A stretch of 27,033 bases of DNA from a virus. This document shows, in pieces, positions 1 to 7,140 of the stretch. A model generated the notes under the pieces. The model worked only from the letters and a program-made list of their open reading frames with translations. It was not told where the DNA came from and did not search any database. Location: IMG/VR virus record IMGVR_UViG_3300017697_003622, positions 1 to 27,033 of that record. The stretch is one strand, 5' to 3'. A program made the translations under genes and the position numbers. Numbering within the stretch: the stretch's first letter is position 1; the number at the start of each line of letters is the position of its first letter.

Positions 1-1
1 A

Positions 2-520
2 AGTGCCGCACAGAAACTGTTCAGCAGAGACTCACACACAGTTGTGTACTCGAACAGCCTGGGTGCAATCCAGTTCGACAACTTGGTAAAAGTTGACGGT
101 TCAACTGGTAAATCAGGTGTTGATGTGTACGAAACTGCGGCTTCTATGGACTTGGGCGACAAACTTAACATCGGTGTTGCATACACAGATGACAAAGTGA
201 ACGCAGTAGAGTACATGGGTGCGGGTTTAACATTCGACCTTTCTGATGCTACAACAATCGGTTACAACCACACAATCAAAGAAGTGGAGTCTACTAAAGT
301 GGAAACCACTGCTAATGAAGTAGTTGCTTCACACCTAATGGGTGAGACAACTGTCTCAGTTGGTTATGGTGAGATCGAAGACGGTAACAAATACACTACA
401 GTTGGTGCTGAAAAGAAATTCGGCGACAACTTCAGCATGTACGGTGCTTTCCAACAAACGGACGTTGTTTCGGGCGTGGACACACAAGACATGGCGGCTG
501 GAATCAAGTTTACATTCTAG
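2..520 (+). CDS. Porin-like outer-membrane beta-barrel protein, C-terminal part (5' truncated by window)
   Basis: The reading frame is open to the left edge, so only about 172 C-terminal residues are visible. They consist of short alternating polar/hydrophobic strands separated by Gly/Asn/Asp turns (GVAYTDDK, TTIGYNHTIK, TTVSVGYGEIED, FSMYGAFQQT), as in Gram-negative porins. The chain ends AAGIKFTF with a terminal Phe, the classical signal read by the Bam complex for insertion into the outer membrane. An internal GTG at 44 is unlikely to be the true start because coding pattern continues upstream. In a phage context this could be a host-derived porin that remodels outer-membrane permeability or receptor display; that role is inference. 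The alternative is a beta-rich virion protein that happens to end in Phe. The gene is convergent with the minus-strand operon to its right. Confidence 0.7.
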   Translation, partial: SAAQKLFSRDSHTVVYSNSLGAIQFDNLVKVDGSTGKSGVDVYETAASMDLGDKLNIGVAYTDDKVNAVEYMGAGLTFDLSDATTIGYNHTIKEVESTKVETTANEVVASHLMGETTVSVGYGEIEDGNKYTTVGAEKKFGDNFSMYGAFQQTDVVSGVDTQDMAAGIKFTF

Positions 521-576
521 TTCCGTAACACTGTGGAGTCGGTCAGCTCAAAAGGGCAGGCCGGCTTTACGCTTTT

Positions 577-591
577 TAACGCTTCGCGTTA
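577..591. terminator. Small hairpin in convergent 3' gap, possible bidirectional terminator
   Basis: TAACGC-TTC-GCGTTA forms a 6-bp stem with a 3-nt loop, midway between the plus-strand porin-like gene and the minus-strand glycosyltransferase gene. There is no clean U-tract on either side (TTTCT on plus). The surrounding 521-624 gap is rich in ACGC words and contains the direct repeat TTTACGCTTT at 566-575 and 617-626. Position favours a terminator; the structure itself is weak. Confidence 0.35.
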
Positions 592-624
592 TTTCTAAAA
601 AACGCATTTTTGGTAATTTACGCT

Positions 625-1326
625 TTACGCCTTCTTGGTAATTGCCCCACGCAACTTTTCTACATCTGTTGGGAAGTATATCTCTTTGAATCTATCATAG
701 ATCCATTGATCTCTGATGAATATGCCTTGACTTCTATTACGCTGTCCGGTGCTGTCTTTTTTAATTTTTTTAATACGTACAGTGATATCTGATCTATATT
801 CGAACCTGTCTATTGCTTTGGCCAGATCTCCACTCCATTGATCCACGCACCAATGCCAGAACATAGGTCCCCAAAAGTATCCAAGTGCTTGTCTCCACTG
901 TTTAGTGACAACCGGAGTAACATTTTCGTTTAGTCTACTTTCACCTCTACCACAGTACATCGACATACAAAATATTCCGTCTGGATATTTTTGTTTAGTC
1001 TCATTAAACTTTTGATCCCACCCTTGTGTTTCAAAAACAACTTCATCACCGGCCAGCATATAGTAGTCTGCATCAAATGAATCACAAATTTGTTCCCAAC
1101 TTAAAACTGTGTTTTGGTCCGGCCCAACTTTCCACTGCACACTATCGCCGTGAGCCTGCCCTAAATGTTTCAATGTATCAATATAATTTTGTAGTTCCGG
1201 ATCATCGTCGTTTAAATAATATCTGATCACAACATTGTTTGGTTTACGTGCAGTAGATAATGCTGACGAAACTAGTTGCCTCAGGAACTGTGGTCTGCCT
1301 CTAGATGGAATAGCAATACAAATCAT
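625..1326 (-). CDS. GT-A fold glycosyltransferase-like protein (GT2-like), copy 1
   Basis: The 233-aa protein starts with a hydrophobic strand and PSRGRP (residues 7-12), as in GT2-type nucleotide-sugar transferases. It then has YLNDDDP near residue 37 and a metal-site-like acidic motif GDE at 93-95 after a hydrophobic strand. An FWHWCVD motif lies near 156-162. The order and wording of these motifs match the gene at 24104-24817 (PSRGRP, YLNEDDE, GDD, FWHWHVD), so the two are paralogs. The likely role is sugar transfer in the cytoplasm; donor and acceptor cannot be read. It is the last gene of the leftward operon and overlaps the nucleoside phosphorylase gene by 4 nt (ATGA). The DxD motif is only approximated by GDE, so catalytic competence is probable but not certain. 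Confidence 0.7.
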   Translation of the reverse strand: MICIAIPSRGRPQFLRQLVSSALSTARKPNNVVIRYYLNDDDPELQNYIDTLKHLGQAHGDSVQWKVGPDQNTVLSWEQICDSFDADYYMLAGDEVVFETQGWDQKFNETKQKYPDGIFCMSMYCGRGESRLNENVTPVVTKQWRQALGYFWGPMFWHWCVDQWSGDLAKAIDRFEYRSDITVRIKKIKKDSTGQRNRSQGIFIRDQWIYDRFKEIYFPTDVEKLRGAITKKA

Positions 1327-2009
1327 ATTTTTAACACCGCCTCAATCATTTGAGAGAAGCCTGTTTCTCTTTCTTTTGGAGTCATGTTTTTATCTGTGTG
1401 TTCAAAATGATCAGACACTGTGTTTACTGACAGTGCTTTCCTATTAAATTGTGCCGCTAGTAGATACAAAATATATGTCTCCATCTCTACTGCTAATGTA
1501 CCATGTGCTTGTAGTTCTCTCCACCAATGTTCGTTTGGTTGATAGAAATAATCATTAGATACTATGCTTCCAACGTGCGCCATGGGACAATGTGTCAAGA
1601 AGTTAGATAGTAATTTGTGATCAACACTAGGACTAATTTGATAATGATCGACTGCTTGTTTGCCCATTGCACTGTCCGTACTTGCTGTTGTGGCCGCAAC
1701 TATATCTCCTACTTGAACGTGTTTGGCTATTCCTCCACAACTGCCTACTCTTATGATTGTTTGTACATTGTAGACTTTAAAAAGTTCTGTGATGTAAATT
1801 GCGTTGCTTGGCATTCCCATGCCGCCCGCTTGTACAGATATTTGTTTCCCATTGTATGTGCCTGTGTAACCCAAACAGTTTCTTACTCCGTTAACCTGTT
1901 GTGGATTATCAAAATAAGTTTCAGCAATCCATTTTGCTCTTAAAGGATCACCTGGTAATAAAACTGTCTCAGCATAGTCACCTGGCTTTGCCTCAATGTG
2001 TGGCGTCAT
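1323..2009 (-). CDS. deoD: Purine nucleoside phosphorylase, DeoD type
   Basis: The 228-aa protein is close to the length of bacterial hexameric PNP (about 239 aa). DeoD enzymes split purine (deoxy)nucleosides with phosphate into base and (deoxy)ribose-1-phosphate. Active-site residues known from the E. coli enzyme are all present: His4 in TPHI, Gly20 and Arg24 in LPGDPLRAK, Arg43, Arg87 in RVGSCG, the EMET ribose-binding motif at 175-178, the catalytic Asp of TVSDH (Asp200), and the downstream Arg of KERE (Arg214). It looks fully functional. It lies between a HAD phosphatase gene and a glycosyltransferase gene, overlapping both. Together with a 5'-nucleotidase-like HAD enzyme it could recycle host purines for phage DNA synthesis (inference). 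Confidence 0.93.
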   Translation of the reverse strand: MTPHIEAKPGDYAETVLLPGDPLRAKWIAETYFDNPQQVNGVRNCLGYTGTYNGKQISVQAGGMGMPSNAIYITELFKVYNVQTIIRVGSCGGIAKHVQVGDIVAATTASTDSAMGKQAVDHYQISPSVDHKLLSNFLTHCPMAHVGSIVSNDYFYQPNEHWWRELQAHGTLAVEMETYILYLLAAQFNRKALSVNTVSDHFEHTDKNMTPKERETGFSQMIEAVLKI

Positions 2010-2556
2010 ATATTTCCTTCCAAGAACTTATACGCCTGCCTTTGTATTCTCTGTTGTATGGCCAGTCCATTACATAAGTCTTCAGTCCCATGTCGTCTCC
2101 GTCCTTCGCATAATCAACTCTATCCTCTATCCACATCAGGTTGCTGTCTTTGTATTGTTCCAACACACCTTTTTTAGATTCTGTGAACTCTCCTGAGCAG
2201 TAGATATTATCAAATACGTCACCAAAAAGATGTTGTAAGTTTATCTTACGTAATCTATGTGCGTATTTGTCCTTGCCTATCATTGTTATAACATCGAATC
2301 GCCAACCTTCTCTTGCTAGTTTAGTAACATACTCGACACTGTCTTTGTAGGCAGGTATAAAACCTAACGCTCCTGTTTGATTGAAAAGATTTATTTGGCC
2401 AAACGCTTCTTCTTCATCTATGCCATATCTTTTTGCCTGTGAGAAATAATGATCGGTGTTGGGCAGTCGAAAGTAACCTTGCTCTCTCATCCATACATCA
2501 AAAGCAAATGCCCAGTCTAATAATACACCATCACAATCAGTTATTATTTTCTTCAT
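1993..2556 (-). CDS. HAD-superfamily phosphatase / 5'-nucleotidase-like protein, copy 1
   Basis: The 187-aa protein carries the HAD catalytic motif I DCDGVLLDW, with nucleophile Asp7 and acid/base Asp9. Motif II is ITMIG (Thr), a motif III Lys sits in SKKGVL, and motif IV is WIEDRVDYAKD. Length and a small helical cap after motif I resemble NT5C-type deoxynucleotidases and other small phage HAD enzymes. It is a paralog of the gene at 25474-26103: both share the WxED motif, a PYN(R/Q) motif and a C-terminal S(S/N)WK(E/D)I. The start overlaps the nucleotidyltransferase 3' end by 20 nt, so they are co-translated. Substrate is unknown. Its neighbour PNP suggests a nucleoside monophosphate, while the neighbouring sugar nucleotidyltransferase suggests a sugar phosphate. 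Confidence 0.8.
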   Translation of the reverse strand: MKKIITDCDGVLLDWAFAFDVWMREQGYFRLPNTDHYFSQAKRYGIDEEEAFGQINLFNQTGALGFIPAYKDSVEYVTKLAREGWRFDVITMIGKDKYAHRLRKINLQHLFGDVFDNIYCSGEFTESKKGVLEQYKDSNLMWIEDRVDYAKDGDDMGLKTYVMDWPYNREYKGRRISSWKEIYDATH

Positions 2557-3274
2557 TTAACAGCATCCTTCTTATTTCTTTCCATGTACCCAGATCCCTG
2601 TAATCCTGTACGGGTATTCCCTTTGATTGGTATATTGGTGTGTTTTTTATTTCTTCGTTGTCTACTTTTTGTTTCAGAGTTGACTTCTCCATGAATGCAA
2701 TACATTGATTGAACGTTCTTCTTCTGAATGCAAAAGCACACCAGAAAGCGTTGAATCTCTCTAAATCTGTTTGTGGTTTATCTTCGTACGCAGTGATTAA
2801 ATCGTTTTGATCAACAGTCAATGCACCTTTTGTTTTTAAAATTTCAGGATTGTTTTCTTTCTTGTACATGAACGTAAATCCTGTTTCGGTCAAAGATGAA
2901 TTAGTCAAGTCGTACAAATCTGAACTGGGAGCCAATGTCATTATTGTGTCAGGCAATAATACCAGATTGTGTTCACCAAAAAGATGGCTTGCACTTTTTA
3001 TTGCACCTGTATACTCGTGTTCATTTGGATTTTGATATGTAAATGTTATGTTGTATCTTTCTTTGTACTTTGCTAGATATGATAATAGTTCTGGTTTATC
3101 CTCATTGACTACTACAACAAACTCCACATTTTTTCTTCCGTAGTCTCGGAAAAAGTTGAAAGAATGATCTATCAAGGCCTCTTCGTTATTGAGTCTTAGT
3201 ATTTCTTTTGGATATGGTAAGTTTAACCTAGTACCCTTACCGGCCGCCGGTAATATTACTGTAAGGTTGCTCAT
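2537..3274 (-). CDS. Sugar-1-phosphate nucleotidyltransferase (RmlA/GlmU-type NTP transferase)
   Basis: The 245-aa protein opens with the nucleotidyltransferase signature PAAGKGTRL (9-17), followed by PYPKE with the catalytic Lys at 23. A hydrophobic strand ending LLPDT is where the family binds Mg2+. Near the C-terminus comes DLGTW, resembling the sugar-binding D(I/L)GTW of this family. The family couples a sugar-1-phosphate to an NTP to make the NDP-sugar that glycosyltransferases use. There is no left-handed beta-helix acyltransferase domain as in GlmU, so it is the bare catalytic domain. It is downstream of helicase with a 1-nt overlap. It could feed the glycosyltransferases of the window; the sugar is not readable. 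A MobA- or CTP-dependent relative is less likely. Confidence 0.83.
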   Translation of the reverse strand: MSNLTVILPAAGKGTRLNLPYPKEILRLNNEEALIDHSFNFFRDYGRKNVEFVVVVNEDKPELLSYLAKYKERYNITFTYQNPNEHEYTGAIKSASHLFGEHNLVLLPDTIMTLAPSSDLYDLTNSSLTETGFTFMYKKENNPEILKTKGALTVDQNDLITAYEDKPQTDLERFNAFWCAFAFRRRTFNQCIAFMEKSTLKQKVDNEEIKNTPIYQSKGIPVQDYRDLGTWKEIRRMLLNEENNN

Positions 3275-4749
3275 TATTGTTCTTCATCTGAGTGTAATTC
3301 ATTAAGCAACTGTCTCAGTTTACCACCCTCAACTGTGGCCTTTACTTTGGTACCCATATTGTCTCCTTTACGCGGATCAGGAACTTCCGATCTTGCATCA
3401 TCTGTTTTATCACTACCGGTTACTTTAGATGTTTGTTTCAGCGAGTCGTATATTTTATTCTTGCCTTGTTGATTGTAGCTCTGTGATTCGTCTTCGTCCA
3501 GGCTTCTAATTCTTAGACTATCAACATCAAATTCTAGATCAACTTTCTGTCCAACACCACTAGATGATCTAGTCTTCATGAACTGTATCTGATATCTACC
3601 ACGCTCTTTCATTGCTCTCGATGTGAATATACCTATCACATTGTCTGCTGTCTGTATCTTAGATAGTCCGCCTGAGATATGGCTGTGATCAAATTCTATC
3701 TCCTCCACACTAGCCCTATTCAACTGTGATGCTGTTGCCAACACACACTGTTTCTCAACAACCAAGTTTCTAAGTTCCTCTGAAACATATTTGTCTTTGA
3801 TAAACAAGTCTGCTGGTGATATCCTTTTACTCTTTGGCATCATGAGATCCAAGTAGTCAATCAGTATGCAGTCTATTTTTTTCTTGTTCTTAAGTTCAAG
3901 TTCTTTGAGATATGTTCTTACATCTAGCACATTACTACCACTTGGCAAGTATTTGATCTGCAAGTTACCTGACTTCTTCTTCAACATTTTGACTTTCATT
4001 TCTACATTATCTATTTCAGGAAATACTTTCCTTGTTGGAATGTTTGTCATCATGGCATCCAGTCTCATGGCAGTAAGTTGTTCACTCAATTCAAAAGATA
4101 TGTAACAAACATTTAATCCGGCCTGTGCCCAATTGACTGCAAGATTCTGCAAGAACAAACTTTTACCTGCACCCGATCCTCCAGCAAAGATGTTTAGTTC
4201 CCCTCGGTTGAACCCTCCGAACAGTTTCTTGTCTAGGTTGGCCCATCCTGTGCTGATCTGTCCGTTGTTGTCCTTGAGTGCCTCTAGTCTACCTTTCGGG
4301 TCTTCAAAGTAATCTGTACCTAGATCTCTTGTGAGTCCAACTTGCACTGCTTCCTTGACCATGTCCTCAACAGGACCATAGTCCCCTTTTTCTAATAGAT
4401 CAGCAGATGATAGTATTGCTTGTTCAAGTGCTTTATGTCTACAAAATGTTTCAAACTCATCTAGCAACCAGTTGAAGTGGCTCGGGTCTAGGTCCTTAGC
4501 CGTCTTTAATTTTATATCGTGTGATGCATTGACTATTTCGACTTCCGGCATGACCTTGTACTCGTCCATGTAGTCCTTGACGAACTTGGCAATAGGTTGC
4601 AGTTTACGATCAAACGAGGCGGGATTGAATATGTTCTGTGCTCTAGCAAATGATTCGGCATCGGCCAGTAACATCTCTATGTACAGTTTCTGCACATCAA
4701 ACGAATAGTTCTTAGCCTGGTGTTGTTCGTTGTTATTATAATCAGCCAT
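3274..4749 (-). CDS. 41: Replicative DNA helicase, T4 gp41 / DnaB type
   Basis: The 491-aa protein is near T4 gp41 in length (475 aa). The N-terminal 150 residues are a helical DnaB-like domain. The RecA-fold ATPase follows: Walker A GGSGAGKS (190-197), catalytic Glu220 in ISFE, Walker B CILIDYLDL (294-302), and the Gln-containing motif ATASQLNR (338-345). An unusual Lys/Ser/Asp-rich tail ends the chain. The enzyme unwinds the fork 5'->3' as a hexamer and recruits primase. The gene overlaps the primase gene by 8 nt, the same 61-41 pairing as in T4-like phages but with primase upstream. Identification is secure. Confidence 0.95.
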   Translation of the reverse strand: MADYNNNEQHQAKNYSFDVQKLYIEMLLADAESFARAQNIFNPASFDRKLQPIAKFVKDYMDEYKVMPEVEIVNASHDIKLKTAKDLDPSHFNWLLDEFETFCRHKALEQAILSSADLLEKGDYGPVEDMVKEAVQVGLTRDLGTDYFEDPKGRLEALKDNNGQISTGWANLDKKLFGGFNRGELNIFAGGSGAGKSLFLQNLAVNWAQAGLNVCYISFELSEQLTAMRLDAMMTNIPTRKVFPEIDNVEMKVKMLKKKSGNLQIKYLPSGSNVLDVRTYLKELELKNKKKIDCILIDYLDLMMPKSKRISPADLFIKDKYVSEELRNLVVEKQCVLATASQLNRASVEEIEFDHSHISGGLSKIQTADNVIGIFTSRAMKERGRYQIQFMKTRSSSGVGQKVDLEFDVDSLRIRSLDEDESQSYNQQGKNKIYDSLKQTSKVTGSDKTDDARSEVPDPRKGDNMGTKVKATVEGGKLRQLLNELHSDEEQ

Positions 4750-5755
4750 ACATCTTTCTTTTTAAATCTATTTTTAGTTTACTGGACTCTGTTGTTTTCA
4801 GTATCGATTGTATAGTAAACAGTCTACCATATTTTAACACAGCATCCGCCACATCGCCAACCGTTTTGTCCCACTCTGGAAAAGCAACGCTCCATCCAAA
4901 TTCTGTTGCTTGGTCTACCAATTTCTGTCCTGGAGCATCTCTGTCTGGTACCACAATTATCTTTCTGCCAAGTCCATCTATCAACTCTCTTTGTGTGTCA
5001 TTTATCTCTGATCCCAGTATGCTCACACCAGAAACGGATATGGCATCAAACGGCCCTTCTGTTACTATCACAAACTTTCTTGACCAATCCTGTACATCCA
5101 TATTGAACACATATCCTGGCTGTACGTCTGTGTAATATTTTACTTTGTCTGATTGCTCAAACATCCTTCCTGTGAATCCAACAACGTCACCACGCCAGTA
5201 AAATGGTATTAGCAATCTCTGATGCACGTCCCATACCTGATCAGGTGAGTACATGAAGTCATACCAGTCAGCACCCATGCCCCTACTTTCCAAATACTTT
5301 AACAAGCCGTCTATTTTCTTCCATTGTGGTTCTGTGAGATCGTTTCCTACATACTTCTCTAGCCACACATCCAGTTTGTGTGCGTTCTTGGGCAAGGTCT
5401 TGTTCTTGAATGATACGAATTTCTTCTTCTCATATTTCACATCACCTTCCTCCTCACGCATGGCCTCTATGGCCAACTTGCGTATGGTGTCATCGGGTAT
5501 GCCTATGTATCCCATGAATTGCCTCATCTTGTAGGTCAGTTTACGTCCTATCACGTAACTGGTCTTGAAGCCACAGTTGAAACAATGATAACTGACTGTG
5601 CCATCCGCACTGGTCATCAGTCCTCCACGTTTCTTCTTGTCTGCGGTCTCTCCGTTGTACACACAACAAGGTGCATTGAAACTGATCCAGCCGCTTGGGG
5701 TTTTCTTTCTGTTCGCAGGTAGACTGGTCAGAATTGTATTCTGTATAACATTCAT
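4742..5755 (-). CDS. 61: DNA primase, T4 gp61 type
   Basis: The 337-aa protein matches T4 gp61 in length (342 aa). A zinc-ribbon is visible at the N-terminus: Cys30/Cys31 and CFNC at 58-61. The TOPRIM domain follows: VTEGPFDAIS with Glu233, then VPDRDAPG with Asp271 and Asp273. The enzyme makes the RNA primers for lagging-strand synthesis together with gp41, whose gene follows with an 8-nt overlap. A TTGACA-17-TAAAAT promoter at 5794-5766 lies just upstream. If transcription starts at the usual distance, the leader would be only a few nucleotides long, so translation may be nearly leaderless. Confidence 0.93.
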   Translation of the reverse strand: MNVIQNTILTSLPANRKKTPSGWISFNAPCCVYNGETADKKKRGGLMTSADGTVSYHCFNCGFKTSYVIGRKLTYKMRQFMGYIGIPDDTIRKLAIEAMREEEGDVKYEKKKFVSFKNKTLPKNAHKLDVWLEKYVGNDLTEPQWKKIDGLLKYLESRGMGADWYDFMYSPDQVWDVHQRLLIPFYWRGDVVGFTGRMFEQSDKVKYYTDVQPGYVFNMDVQDWSRKFVIVTEGPFDAISVSGVSILGSEINDTQRELIDGLGRKIIVVPDRDAPGQKLVDQATEFGWSVAFPEWDKTVGDVADAVLKYGRLFTIQSILKTTESSKLKIDLKRKMYG

Positions 5756-5765
5756 TATCTATACT

Positions 5766-5794
5766 ATTTTACTGTCTATATAGGATTTTGTCAA
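5766..5794 (-). promoter_or_regulatory. Sigma70-type promoter for the primase-helicase operon
   Basis: On the minus strand TTGACA (5794-5789) is followed by 17 nt and TAAAAT (5771-5766). This is a perfect -35 and a 5-of-6 -10 with optimal spacing. It overlaps the last codons of the upstream virion-type gene and points at the primase ATG at 5755. The expected start near 5759 would leave an extremely short leader. Confidence 0.7.
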
Positions 5795-6572
5795 TCACAC
5801 CAGTGTTCCCGGTGCTGTTGCCCCAACTGAATCTCACACTGTGGTAAACGCCCGTGAAGTTGAAGTTGGTAACTGTGGTTGAGTCGGTAAAAGAGTTTGC
5901 AGTAGATCCTGCACCTTCCATGGTAATGTCAAAGTAATCTGCGTTGCTGGGTGAAGCACTCATTGTGCCCTGTACTCTCAATGCTCCTGAAAAGTTTTTT
6001 GTGTACACTGCGATCGTGTGTAATGCTTTATTGTTGTTTATTCCGGGCCTAGCATCTATGGATCCTGATGTGTAGCCTAATGGACCTCCTGATGCTGTGA
6101 AACTTGAAACACTCGTGCTTGGTAGGAATTCTGGATATGCACCATCTAGCAGTTCAACTGTTCCCGCCGCCGCGTATCCTGTGTCTGCATAGGTGACTTC
6201 TCTGCTACCATCTGACTTCACTTCACGCACAGCGAAGTTGTAGAACTTGGCATCCAATGGTAATAGATCTCCTTCTGTGATTGTGCAACTAGCGTCTCCC
6301 TTTGTGCTCACTGTTGAACCGTCATCCAGTATGCTCAATGTCTTAGTCAAAACCGCTTTCTTGCTCTCGGAATCGATCATGTTGAACTCGTAGGTCTTGG
6401 CAGTGATGTCCTGTGCTTTCTGATCCTCGTTCTTGAACGTGAATGAGACTGGGTTTGATACCCCTCTGTGCAATGTTAGGCGTCTATCGTACACTTTTGA
6501 GTTCCTCCCGTGATAACCACTTATGTAGGCTATTACCAACTGATTTATTAAATACCTTTGTACTGTTTGCAT
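5769..6572 (-). CDS. Putative virion structural / tail-associated protein (beta-rich)
   Basis: The 267-aa protein has no enzyme motif. It has an N-terminal segment (about 25-110) of predicted beta-strands resembling an Ig-like or baseplate-type sandwich (RLTLHRGVSNPVSFTF, AKTYEFNMID). A Gly/Ser/Thr-rich linker follows at about 135-185. The C-terminal sandwich ends in NFTGVYHSVRF and VIDKILYRQ; such endings are familiar in tail and fibre proteins of marine T4-like phages (recollection, not a search). A TATAAATA box of the T4 late-promoter type sits 17 nt upstream of the ATG. That supports late, virion-associated expression even though the gene is embedded among replication genes. Exact location on the virion is unknown. 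An adhesin or decoration protein is equally possible. Confidence 0.6.
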   Translation of the reverse strand: MQTVQRYLINQLVIAYISGYHGRNSKVYDRRLTLHRGVSNPVSFTFKNEDQKAQDITAKTYEFNMIDSESKKAVLTKTLSILDDGSTVSTKGDASCTITEGDLLPLDAKFYNFAVREVKSDGSREVTYADTGYAAAGTVELLDGAYPEFLPSTSVSSFTASGGPLGYTSGSIDARPGINNNKALHTIAVYTKNFSGALRVQGTMSASPSNADYFDITMEGAGSTANSFTDSTTVTNFNFTGVYHSVRFSWGNSTGNTGVIDKILYRQ

Positions 6573-6588
6573 AATACATATTTAACAG

Positions 6589-6596
6589 TATTTATA
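6589..6596 (-). promoter_or_regulatory. T4-type late promoter box TATAAATA
   Basis: The minus strand reads TATAAATA, an exact match to the T4 late-promoter -10 element recognised by the phage gp55 sigma factor. No -35 is needed for such promoters. It lies 17 nt before the ATG of the virion-type gene (5769-6572), leaving a leader of roughly 10 nt. It was the only exact copy of this octamer found directly upstream of a gene in a by-eye reading of the window. Confidence 0.65.
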
Positions 6597-6604
6597 GATA
6601 TAGA

Positions 6605-6979
6605 ATGAACGAAATTTTTAACACACTGAGAGACAAATTCCCGTTCCTAAGCCTTATTAGAAAGGGAGACCTGGAGTATGTGGGCATAGTGCAGAACGAG
6701 GACGTCAACGTTATCAGTTTCTATGATTATGGTAGATTGATGATGCCACAGGACAAGATGAAGTTCTTGAAATGCGGTGAAACTTGGTGGCACGAGTCCA
6801 ATCGTAAATTACCAATCAACATATTCCTCAAGGGTGAATTTAGATATTTCCGATCAACGTTGATCACACTCAACTCCAAGGATGTTGAGATTGTTCATGG
6901 ACCTACAGTGAAACTTTCTGAAATTTCAAAGAAACGGGTAAAAAGAAGAACTATCCAATTGGTAAGAAGACCTACTTAA
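6605..6979 (+). CDS. Conserved-looking hypothetical protein, 124 aa
   Basis: I do not recognise a family. The protein is basic, with a helical start (NEIFNTLRDKF), several beta-strand-like stretches (EYVGIVQNEDVNVISFYDYG, LITLNSKDVEIVHG) and a strongly basic tail with repeated Lys/Arg pairs (residues about 108-122) that could bind nucleic acid. No signal peptide or membrane segment is visible. It is transcribed divergently from the virion-type gene, sharing a 32-nt gap, and ends 4 nt into the next convergent minus-strand ORF. No clear sigma70 promoter is visible in the gap, although an AT-rich stretch before the ATG could hold a -10. Coding status is supported by length, compact packing and codon pattern. 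Confidence 0.65.
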   Translation: MNEIFNTLRDKFPFLSLIRKGDLEYVGIVQNEDVNVISFYDYGRLMMPQDKMKFLKCGETWWHESNRKLPINIFLKGEFRYFRSTLITLNSKDVEIVHGPTVKLSEISKKRVKRRTIQLVRRPT

Positions 6980-7140
6980 TCTTTAGTACGTGATGTACTA
7001 TTAATTCCACAAACTCTTTCAACATATTTGGTCAAAGGATTATTTGCTTGATAAGAATCAAGTTCTGATGTCAATGATGAAGTAGTGTTGGATTTCTTAC
7101 GTTTTTTAGAGATTATTTTTTTACGTTTCTGATGGTGCAT
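6976..7140 (-). CDS. Small basic protein, 54 aa, uncertain
   Basis: The ORF between the DnaE-like gene and the convergent plus-strand gene would encode 54 residues from the ATG at 7140. A GTG at 7158 in frame would add 6. The N-terminal third is very basic (HHQKRKKIISKKRKK); the remainder is a plausible folded segment ending NPLTKYVERVCGIN and a Ser/Thr/Lys tail. It overlaps the upstream stop by 20 nt and the convergent stop by 4 nt, as do accepted genes here. Without it the gap would be about 140 nt, long for this genome. No Shine-Dalgarno sequence is visible. If real, a small nucleic-acid-binding protein is the obvious guess. The gene could also be spurious. Confidence 0.45.
   Translation of the reverse strand: MHHQKRKKIISKKRKKSNTTSSLTSELDSYQANNPLTKYVERVCGINSTSRTKD

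Noticed and set aside
342-641. Plus-strand ORF of 99 aa overlapping the porin-like gene and the gap
   Set aside because: It runs in another frame of the clearly coding porin strands, has a Ser/Arg-rich random composition and no supporting start site.
5253-5534. Plus-strand ORFs opposite primase
   Set aside because: Antisense shadows of the gp61 gene with no independent start signal.
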